NCBI GenBank assembly: GCA_029962745.1
Contig: JAPZVO010000059.1
Coordinates: 1-64,000 of the forward strand
Source of the DNA: Echinometra lucunter
Lineage: Eukaryota; Echinodermata; Echinoidea; Camarodonta; Echinometridae
Length of the DNA stretch: 64,000 nt
Direction: 5' to 3'
The notes under the pieces are model-generated. The model searched no databases, was not told the DNA's origin, and was given only the letters and a program-made list of their open reading frames with translations. Positions 55,893 to 64,000 of the stretch are shown piece by piece (the first letter of the stretch is position 1; every line of letters starts with the position of its first letter). The position numbers and the translations under genes were made by a program.

Positions 55893-57509
55893 CCCAGTGG
55901 CGTATGTAGGGGGGGGGGGGTAAGGGGGCAAGTGCCCCGGGCGGCACTTTGAGGGGGTGCAAAAAAACACGCAGAAGAGAACGAAAGGAAGATTTAAGAA
56001 AAATAATATATTTCAAGGATTCTGAGCCCTATTCGCAGGGTAAATGCATCATAAATAGTATTTTTGAGGGTTTAAAGTGCAAAAATTTTCTAAAGCTCGG
56101 TTACGTTGCTCCCTCGCATTATTAGTTCCTCTCAGAAACTCAAAATTTCGCACGCCGTTCATAAACAAGGTTTAAAAATGAGGTTCAGAATTTTAAAAAC
56201 AGTCATGGAATTGTCGTAATTTTTCTGGCTGACATGTAGATTTTTATCTGCCTCTTGCTAAACACTGCCCCCCCCCCCGTGTTGCCTAATACAGCATTTG
56301 CAAAGGTTTAAAATTTGAAAGAAGTCTAACATCTATTAAAGTGATTACACAATGGTAAATTTGTTTTTGATATATGATCGAGAATTGAATTCTAAGAAGA
56401 ATAACATTAAAAATTTCATGATTTTCAATCGAAATCAATGCACTTTGGCTAATTTTCTCATAAGTCAAGAGTTGACCAACAAAAATTTGAGTATGAGGTA
56501 TGACGTAAAAGTGGGTACCCAGCTTCGCGCATTGCAGTTGTGCTGCACGCTGGACTGTACAATATGTATTATACTTTGCGCGCATTTTGCTAGAAGTGCG
56601 CGACAAGGTACCCACTTTGATGTCATTTTGACGTAAAAGTGGGTACCCGGTTGAAACTAGGTCACGGCTGAGGGGTCAAAAATATCCTGAAATCTTACCA
56701 CATTTGGGGGTTTCCTTGGCAACACGACTTTTAAAAAAAACTTTAGGCAGATGATTTTCTGCTAATAAAATCATGCTCTTTTAAATGAGCTAACATTGTT
56801 TCAGCATTGGGTACCCCCTTTAAGGGGGACATTTTAGAGGGGCGCAAAAGACGCAAGAGAAAAAGATAAAAGAGAAAATGAAGACAAATCATAATCTTTA
56901 AGGGATATGCGCTCCCTACCCAATCCGCAGGGTAAATGCACCAGATTTGTAGGGTTTAAAATGCCATGAAATGCCATATTTTTCTAGTTCTCGGTCGCTT
57001 TGCTTCCTTGCATGAATATATTTCCTTCCAGAATATCACCGGCCTTTTTAAATAGCTTTTTTATGAGTGTTAAGAATGAGAAAAATAATGGTGCAGTTGT
57101 CGTTGCTTTGCTCGCTACCATAAGTTTCATCTGCCTCTCTCTGAATACTGAGGCCCCCAGTATAATGCAGCATTTGGTTAAACATTTGAAAGAAAAATAA
57201 TTTGTTTTCGCCTTGCTTTTAAAATTGGGCCTCAACTATTTCTCAAGGGTTTTTGTTAATTTTACTCTAATTTTTAAACTGAGAAAATAGAAAATTGTTT
57301 AATATGTAATTTCGATCTTCTCTACCGTTCAGTTTCGGGTCAGTTGCCAAATTCCTCGGTAAAATACGCAAGAAATTTCGTTTTTACGGATTTTCTTTAA
57401 ATTCGCCGCTTAGTCGCTTCGCTCCCTCGCTTGTACCATTATGTACATACGTTTGGGCACTCGGGGGGGGGGGGGGAGTGGGGCGCTATAATGCCTAGAT
57501 ACGCTACTG
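55893..57509. mobile_element. Nested AGTGGCGTA-ended repeat element
   Basis: Starts AGTGGCGTATGTAGG with poly-G and ends with the inverted counterpart CCTAGATACGCTACT (about 57494-57508). Two internal segments (about 55930-56140 and 56830-57010) are diverged copies sharing CGCAGGGTAAATGCA and a TCGGTTACGTTGCTCCCTCGC-like end. Between them lies a separate insertion with GTAAAAGTGGGTACCC at 56506 and 56633 and its inverse near 56607. Non-coding. Confidence 0.6.
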
Positions 57510-57567
57510 CCTTTCGTTCTACGGCTGTTTGAATGTTTACAAGTTGATGCCATTGATGACTGGAGCC

Positions 57568-57643
57568 AGATGACCCCTGTACTGAGCCTGTGGGAATAAA
57601 AGAATATTCTTTTATTCCCATAGGCTCAGTACAGGGGTCATCT
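57568..57643. repeat. 76-bp near-perfect palindrome without loop
   Basis: Two 38-bp arms meet at AGAATATTCT (57601-57610). They read AGATGACCCCTGTACTGAGC and onward on both strands with a single mismatch. Such a sequence can extrude as a cruciform. Confidence 0.95.
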
Positions 57644-57900
57644 AAGCAGTAGCTTCTTTGCAGGTTTAAATATAAACTTACATAGATGTGTAAACCACAA
57701 TACCAGGCTTGATATAAAACACGTACAAAGGCTTGATAAACAATTATGTAGAAATGTGATGACGCTTACAGAATAATTCAGTTCTGCAATAGATATAGAC
57801 TTTGAAATATGGAGAAACTATTTCTCTTTATCTCTGATTGAGAAGAGGATAATTAATGTTAACCTAAAGATGCAACTACATTGTAAATCTTGGCGTTTTC
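57644..57900. other. No gene recognised
   Basis: Spacer before the gene 3 upstream block. Confidence 0.35.
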
Positions 57901-58306
57901 TCCCTTTCAGTTTCCTCCATCTGAAGAGCTGACAGAAATCAGAAGATGACTAAATGAACATAGGATTTTCATCCATTTGCTTACACAGTCTGTATCGATT
58001 GTTTGGATGGACAACAATATTCAAACTTCTCTACTCAGCCTTTCCTTTTCCGATAGACACTAATTTGGAAATCTGTAAATTTTAGTACTATGCGATAACC
58101 GTCAAGCATCATTAGCTAAACGGATTTCCAGGGCCAAGATTGGAATGTCGCATCCCATCATATTCACTGATATTCGTATCATCAAATAGTGGCTGTATGG
58201 ACATTACAGAAAGAACTGAGGGTGATTCATCAATTTTCACTCGAAAGGAGACATTAACTACCCTTTATTCTTTTCTCATGCAGATTTTGAATCTGTCTCT
58301 CTAAAC
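57901..58306 (+). promoter_or_regulatory. Upstream block of gene 3, shared with gene 2
   Basis: Aligns with 42045-42788 except that it lacks the ~310-bp insertion. It ends with a good splice acceptor, TTCTTTTCTCATGCAG (58268-58283), 23 bases before the ATG. An upstream non-coding exon spliced to the coding exon is therefore likely. Confidence 0.6.
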
Positions 58307-59002
58307 ATGTGTAACTTGTTTAAAGCCAAAACAAAATTGAGCTGTTACAAAATTGTCCTCACACTAGTCATATTCAGTGCACAATTTTTTAGATGTGATT
58401 CTAGAATAATACATGTTAGAGAAGGGGAAGCGGTGCAACTTAACTTTTCATACCCATGTGATGTTACCAAGACAACAGTGCGACATGGATATAAAGCCCC
58501 ATTTTACGACTCAGCAGACCCAGAATCTAACCTGCCCCCAAGGTATGAACTTACAAATCATTCAAAAAATGGCAGTGGTGGCAATTGCTATCTCCAACTA
58601 ACTATCAACCCTGTGTCAAGAAATGATCAGGGCACATATATTCTCTCAATATATAATAATAGTCAGTTGTTACCAGAATATCCGAGAATTGGTTTGAGAG
58701 TTGATTATCTCCCAGGTAAAGCATCATGTAGATTGAGCAATGATTACCAAAACGATGGTGAATGGGTTTCACTGAGATGTACAGCTCCACTGGGGACTAT
58801 ACTAGGACAGATTGTATGTTACCAAGATGAAATGAGACTACCCTCAATGACTTCACCAGAAGAAAATTTTAGAACTTTAAATCAGATCATACTGACTAGA
58901 TTAGCAGGTATGGTATACTGTTGTACTTCTATCTACCAACAAACAGAAAGAAGATGTGAATGCAACGACTTCAGATGGAATCCCCTTCAAATACAGAACT
59001 GA
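58307..59002 (+). CDS. Ig-like protein, family member 3, truncated and without membrane anchor
   Basis: 231 residues from ATG 58307, just after an acceptor-like CAG at 58283. Relative to gene 2 the ancestral start is TTG, so an ATG 11 codons upstream takes over and adds MCNLFKAKTKL before the hydrophobic signal. Region 1 keeps Cys51 and Cys94 with NDQGTYIL and no F-strand Cys. Region 2 keeps Cys158, GQIVCYQDEMRLPS (Cys171) and Cys205-206. CECNDFRWNP ends the conserved part. A one-base deletion just after CCCCTTCAA (about 58990) shifts the frame, and the protein ends QIQN with no stalk or helix. It could be a secreted two-domain decoy or a pseudogene. The Ig coding is otherwise intact, which favours recent or tolerated loss. 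Sequons at Asn46, Asn84, Asn88 and Asn117. Confidence 0.72.
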   Translation: MCNLFKAKTKLSCYKIVLTLVIFSAQFFRCDSRIIHVREGEAVQLNFSYPCDVTKTTVRHGYKAPFYDSADPESNLPPRYELTNHSKNGSGGNCYLQLTINPVSRNDQGTYILSIYNNSQLLPEYPRIGLRVDYLPGKASCRLSNDYQNDGEWVSLRCTAPLGTILGQIVCYQDEMRLPSMTSPEENFRTLNQIILTRLAGMVYCCTSIYQQTERRCECNDFRWNPLQIQN

Positions 59003-59230
59003 GCAATACCCCAGACCCCTGCAGTGCAGCTACCCAATCTGCAGAATATAGCCTAACAACATCCTCGATTCAACATAATTTTCAAGAGAGATTTTCAAAT
59101 TCAATTGAAATTCAAGACTTGAGAAATTCAGTTGCACCGATTTGGTTTCAAGAACAGGTAGAAATAAAAGTACTTAAAATCTCTGGCTGTATATGTCTTT
59201 ATTACTACTATATCAATCTCTGTTTCTAGG
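59003..59230 (+). pseudogene. Degenerate stalk and transmembrane part of gene 3
   Basis: In the shifted frame NTELSNTPDPCSAAT continues the gene 2 stalk (TELSNIPDPCAAST). Then similarity fades, with only patches such as ATTCAACA and CTTTATTACTACTA..CT matching the gene 2 stalk and helix. The anchor has therefore decayed as well as being out of frame. AATAAA occurs at 59163-59168. Confidence 0.7.
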
Positions 59231-59639
59231 CTGTGGGGCAATATACATAATTGAATGGTTAGGGTGTGCAATATAACCTTCTTTGGACCGCTAAAGAAAG
59301 TTATATTTTCCTAACGGGTTATATTTTTTGCGAAACACACAGCGCTGAGGAAAATTGTTATCCCAAGGGAAATTATAACTCCCGTGCAGTCCAAAGTGTG
59401 TACATTACATCCCTTCCAGACAACATCTGTTATGGCCTTGGTCTTGGTCTTGGTCTTAGGTCTAGATTCTGCATGGATTAAGTCATAGATGTAGGTATTT
59501 CTATCAATACCCTATTCCCAGGGGCCTCTTGGCAATTGGACGTGAGAAATCGAACCAGAAGGAGTCATTCAAACTCACCTTCCTGCCAAATATGACTCTA
59601 TTGTAGCACCTGGCTAGTCCAATATTTACTGTTCGAAAC
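59231..59639. other. No gene recognised; short GGTCTT repeat
   Basis: A (GGTCTT)n tract lies at about 59437-59461. Inverted GGTTATATTTT/ATATAACC-like motifs near 59270-59330 suggest a small decayed palindrome. Confidence 0.4.
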
Positions 59640-60600
59640 CGCCCCGTTTCGAAATATTACGCGCGAGCGAAGCGAGCGACGAAAACACACTCTTTTGACG
59701 TTTAAGTATTATTTCGTCATTAAAATACATCAAAGGCTTATAAAATATTTGAATTATTTGGTCACCTCTCTTGCGTGCCAAATTCATTTACTTTCCAATT
59801 CTTCCTGTATCGAAATGTTATGTAAATAGGATATTCGATCACCTCTCTACCGAATTATGATGCTGATATTTTGACTCGTTGCTTGCCGTCCAAAAGCATT
59901 CTGTTTCAACGAGTGAGCGAAGAGAGCTATCGACAAAAACTATTTTCTTTGAAACGTTGATTTGCCTCCAAAATACATTGGATGATTTTTATATAACTGT
60001 TCATCATTGCAAAAATGGTATGATATTGTTGCATCTCGCTGCGGGAATAAGCGTGCTTCCTGCTCAGGACATCTGCTTTCTAGATTTCATGCGAGCAGGA
60101 GCTAGTGCATTGTTATATGTTACTCAATACATTTTATCATGTTTATCGGCATCTTCCGTTCACGTAGTGGATATGATAAGAATGGGCTATTGGTCATTTG
60201 CCATTATCTTCTCAATTTAATCTAATTTAGGTCAACTTTCAGCTCGATTACCAGTATTTCTAATTCTTTACATGCTTGATGAGTAGCAGATTGTAAACAA
60301 TTAGACAAAATGGAAACCAATTCCGTTTCATTAGAATAGTAATATAACCGGCGTTGGTTAAGATACTTAAAATGCGGCGAGCGAAGTGAGCAAGTGCTTT
60401 TTTCCCCTCTTTCTCCTTTCTTTCTTCATTTCTCTTTATTTATTTTCTGGGATGAACAGGGACCATGTCAATTTTCGAGGGTGGTTATTGGGGGATGATT
60501 AATACATGCCAATCCCCCTTCTAAAATATGGGGGAGGGAGAGATCTCCGTCCCCCATGAACAGACACCAAAGATAGGGGCCTACCTCAAACGTTTATTAC
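59640..60600 (+). repeat. Dispersed repeat B, copy 2
   Basis: Counterpart of 18640-19500, with GCGAGCGAAGCGAGCGA, AGTGCATTGTTA.ATGTTA, ATCGGCATCTTCCGTTCAC and GGTTAAGATACTTAAAATG in the same order. A 113-codon frame at 59879-60220 lies wholly inside the repeat and has no domain. Confidence 0.55.
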
Positions 60601-62750
60601 CAGCATACAGCCCCATCCCCTTAGCACATTTCTCCCCATCTTTCATATTTCTTGATTTGAAAATTTCTGGGTTTAATTTTTTTAAATGAAAAGAACAAAA
60701 GAAAAAATGTTTGCATTACTTGAAGCAATCATAATTATTTTCCATCATTAGTACAGAGAGAGGGAGGCATCGGGGATGAGAATTACATAGGGGTTATAAA
60801 TGGGGTATGCACAGATGCAGGAACACCTTTTTCGCCAGGGGTTGGCAACTTTTGTCCGAAATTCAACTCTTCAATGTCACATAATTTTTTTTTTTTTTGC
60901 ATGCTCGCTTTGAATGTATGTAATTTTTCACATTTTCTTGTAGTGGAAAGGTACACTAATTACATATGTGGGCTGCTAGCTCCCCGAATATGTGCAGCTC
61001 ACTGCCCAAACCATGAGGATAGTTGGGCACCTTGATGAGGATTATTTCGGGATCTTCGCTTTCTGGAACACTTGGTAACGTAATGGCAATCTCTGACTTC
61101 ATAATTATGTTAGGACTAAAAATACAGCCGCGAGATAGGGTCCATGAAGTGCATAAAAAATACTGTACATATACTATACTGTACATGTAGCCCATAAGAA
61201 ACTCTATATGATAATGTTTTGCATACTGTCTTTTTGGAGTGAAGTAAATCTCTTTTATGGATTATTATCGTTACAGTAAAATCTCTATCTCATAATTAGA
61301 AACACTGTACATGTATTTGCAATGGCTTTCAATTTCTGCAATTAATTCATTTTATTCATAACATCTTGTTACATAATTTCTAGGTAATTTTGAATTTGTA
61401 TTTTTGTATTTAATATTCATATTTAATATTTATCTTAATCTCTTTGTATTTTGTAAACTTTTTAAGAATCGCAACATTCTTATATTCAAAAGCAATATTT
61501 GTATGTTAGTTTATCAGTTTGTATCTAACATACTTATTTACAGTCTTGCAAGGTGCCATATGCCATCTCTATCCTATTCATTTCTGGTTTATGTACCTGT
61601 GCAGTTTTATCCTGCAAATTTAATTGGAATTACTGTAAAGGATTTATTTCTTATTAATGTTACAGTGTGTGAACCTACCTCAGAATTTACGCAGAACTAG
61701 CTGTCATCTACAACTCTCTCTTAAATTAATGCATCCTAATAGATATTAAAAATTTATCCAAACTAATTTAGTTATTCAATAGGTTCAAACACTGTCTTGA
61801 CAAAATTTCGAATTTGTTTATAGGTGTTTTGTGTACCTTTTTTAGGTAGAATGGCCAAATTGGACCTTTCTCCATTGGCTTAGAGAGCACCAAAATAACC
61901 TGGCATCTTTAGGGTTAATCAGAAGCTTCTAAGCGAAATCACAAAATGTGGGAAATTGTCTAAAAAGGCTTTTCCGCTTTTGATCAGAATTATTTTGTAT
62001 GTGCTTTGAGCTCCTCCACGAATTAAAAAAAAAAACACCATTGTTATTGTTGTCATTATCTTTATTACAGAAAATGTGCACTATTCACAGATCACATTGT
62101 ATTCATAGGATGATATGTAAAAGAAAGGATACTGTTTCATTGATTTAATTTAGTGCTTAATGGGTACCAGTCGAAATTATACTTATACGTATTTACGATG
62201 CACTTACAAGTTTCGTTCATTATTTATGCAGAAATCAAAGCTGTGAAATTGATATTCATTTATCTATATTGCTTTATTTGATAGTGTTGAACTTTTATTC
62301 CATTAACCTTATTTATATTGACTTCCTTTGTATATATTTTTTTATTGAATTATATGCATTAAAAATGCGCCTGGAGTATCTCTAGGGATACATCGTTGTT
62401 GTTACATGAATTCATGTATTAAAAAGATGTACTACTCATAAATCAAATATATTAAGTGCAAAGTACAAAAAGTACCATCTAATGAATCCGAATTTACAAT
62501 GCAATTTAGTATCTAATGAATGCAATAAAAAAGTGATATTATTGATTGGTTATGCAGTATTCATATTTGTTGTTTGTGCTAAGCAAGTGATATTCAATAT
62601 CCTTGTGCAAAAAGAGCATTAACTGAAATCATCTTGTAAGAACCTTGAGCATCTGTTGTTGGAAATATACAATTTACAAACGTTGTCATAATGTCATTAA
62701 GATTATTGCTAAATATTACCAAAAATGTGTCCTTTTCATAAATCAAATCT
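60601..62750. other. No gene recognised
   Basis: Long AT-rich stretch with a poly-T run near 60887. No domain, RNA or clear repeat seen. Confidence 0.4.
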
Positions 62751-62795
62751 TGTGTTCATGTTCATGTTCATGTTCATGTGTTCATGTGTTCATCA
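62751..62795 (+). repeat. (GTTCAT)n microsatellite
   Basis: About six TGTTCA units, some with an extra GT. Confidence 0.9.
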
Positions 62796-63300
62796 GGTGT
62801 GAAATTAAAAGTACTATTCGATGAATGAATACTGGAATTGAGTTATTTAATGATGCAAGGCAGAATGTACTTCCAAGTATTATTCATTGGTTATGCAATT
62901 TACTTCCAAAATGTACTTCCAAGTATTATTTATTACTTAAGCGAAGTTGTTGCTCATGCTATTATATCCGTATGTAAAAAGTGAAAATGTAATCCATGCG
63001 ATAATAAATGTAATACAAAATAAATGTACGCTGCATGCAATAAGATAATAATAGTGTTAACTGGTTTGGATTTCAAGTCAAAATTGACTGTGTGCCATAT
63101 ACATGCAGAGAATGAAACCCATGTAAAAGATGGCAAATTTAACAAATTGATAGAATACATGCATAGAAGAGGTAAGAAAAACATAAACAGAAAAAAAAAG
63201 AAAATGGGATAATGAGAAATGTATATGAGAAGTGTTTATGAGATGTGTATTAAAAGATAATATGTATCTTTTGATTGGTTAATTGCCAAATATACCCTTG
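62796..63300. other. No gene recognised
   Basis: Contains a direct repeat ATGTACTTCCAAGTATTATT near 62867 and 62909. Otherwise AT-rich. Confidence 0.4.
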
Positions 63301-63741
63301 ATCAGTGGCGGCACAAAAGGGGGCATGGGGGCATTTGCACCCCCCCCCCCATCCCATGTAGAAGGATTTCCCCCTCCCATTTAGAAGCTTTGCCCCCCCC
63401 CCCGGAAATTTTGAAGACTGGAAAGAAAAATTATACAGTAATTTGTAAATAAGTAGATGCTGTTATAAGCATCATATTCAAGCTGTGAAGTGCTCTAAAA
63501 TACCATTTTTCGCTCTTCAAAACTCGAAAATTTCCTCACTCAGTGGCTGTTGGCTTCTTCTCACACTATTAGTTTGTAATAAGTTTATATCGCTTGTTAT
63601 ATCTAATAGTAAGGCAGACATTTCATTGTGTAATACACAAGCTAATGTAATTGTTAAACTACAGTACATGACGTGTATTCTGTCGTCAGCAATGTGTGCG
63701 TTGGGGGAGGGGCGTGGAGAACAAATACTTAAAGTCTGCCC
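63301..63741. repeat. G/C-tract dispersed repeat fragment
   Basis: CAGTGGCGGCACAAAAGGGG with poly-C runs near 63341 and 63393, in the style of the AGTGGCG-ended elements. Boundaries unclear. Confidence 0.45.
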
Positions 63742-63936
63742 CATTGGCGTAAATCCCGGGGGAATGGGGGATATGTCCACTACCCCCACTTTTTCGAGAG
63801 GGAGGATGGTGTGTACAAACATCCCCCCCCCCCCACACTTTTTAAGGAAGAAATGATATTCAAATTAATCAAACTTTTTATAATCTGTCATAAATAACAT
63901 CTTATTTTGAAATTTCTATTTGAAAATGCAATTGAA
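63742..63936 (+). mobile_element. 3'-truncated hAT-like MITE joined to gene 4
   Basis: Starts CATTGGCGTAAATCCCGGGG and follows the 49869 copy through GTGTACAAACATCCCCC, a poly-C tract and AATTTCTATTTGAAAATGC. It stops at AATTGAAA, where Ig-family coding sequence begins. The right terminus is missing. Confidence 0.8.
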
Positions 63937-64000
63937 ATGAGATGTACAGCGCCAGTGGGCTCCCTACCAGGACAGATGGTATGTTATCAAGATGAAATGA
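63937..64000 (+). CDS. Ig-like family member 4, partial (window edge)
   Basis: Twenty-one codons match Ig-like region 2 of the family: RCTAPVGSLPGQMVCYQDEM, compared with RCTAPLGTLPGQIVCYQDEM in gene 2. Everything N-terminal (signal peptide, region 1 and the first part of region 2) is absent here and replaced by the MITE. The first codon is an ATG created at the junction. The copy continues beyond the window. It may be a 5'-truncated pseudogene, or the 5' part may lie elsewhere if the MITE sits in an intron or the assembly is broken here. Confidence 0.7.
   Translation, partial: MRCTAPVGSLPGQMVCYQDEM

Noticed and set aside
59879..60220. 113-codon frame as a new gene
   Set aside because: Entirely within dispersed repeat B, no domain recognised and no ATG-proximal signal peptide of note.

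Overview
The window looks like a piece of an AT-rich, repeat-dense animal nuclear genome. The best guess is an echinoderm, probably a sea urchin. Reasons: APE-type non-LTR retrotransposon remains, many short terminal-inverted-repeat (TIR) elements, tRNA-derived SINEs, long poly-G/poly-C tracts next to repeat ends, low-complexity strings such as GCTCGCTTCGCTCGCTCG, and very low gene density. The assignment rests on texture and family resemblance, not on a search. Most open frames are chance or repeat-derived.

The only convincing host genes form a dispersed tandem family on the + strand. Gene 1 (22834-23823), gene 2 (42789-43805), gene 3 (58307-59002, truncated by a one-base frameshift) and the start of a fourth copy (63937-64000, cut by the window edge) encode related proteins. 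Genes 1 and 2 have a signal peptide, two immunoglobulin-like regions, a Cys-rich motif with the core CECNDF, a Thr/Gln-rich stalk, one transmembrane helix and a short basic tail. All sit in one uninterrupted coding exon. Genes 2 and 3 also share several hundred bases upstream, so they arose by DNA duplication and not by retrocopying. Gene 3 lost its anchor and could make a secreted two-domain protein. The family looks like an expanding cell-surface or secreted recognition family. Function is unknown and an immune role is inference.

Layout. 0.5-3.6 kb: broken LINE on the minus strand. 4-13 kb: nested TIR elements and G/C-rich repeats, an acidic-coding tandem repeat (11.4-11.8 kb) and a CCAAT/TATA cluster (12.1-12.25 kb). 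13.5-16.1 kb: duplicated segments and a composite TIR element. 16.7-19.5 kb: SINE and dispersed repeats. 20.8-21.7 kb: ~300-bp tandem repeat. 22.1-25.3 kb: SINE, gene 1 and a ~91-bp satellite beginning at the gene 1 stop codon. 26.4-29.2 kb: two large inverted-repeat structures. 30.0-30.4 kb: hAT-like MITE with a perfect 8-bp target duplication. 31.3-32.3 kb: ~50-bp minisatellite. 33.7-41.2 kb: mostly featureless, with small MITEs. 41.7-43.8 kb: relic promoter-like copy and gene 2. 45-52.7 kb: hairpins and a duplicated D-E block expanded by nested insertions, including a second hAT-like MITE with an 8-bp target duplication. 52.8-57.6 kb: dispersed repeats, SINEs, reverse-transcriptase scraps and a near-perfect palindrome. 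57.9-59.2 kb: gene 3. 59.6-63.7 kb: repeats. 63.7-64.0 kb: truncated hAT-like MITE abutting gene 4.

The genes are not an operon. The link between them is shared ancestry, and the surrounding transposons appear to have reshaped the copies through a truncated anchor, a changed start codon, a satellite at a 3' end and a transposon joined to the fourth copy.
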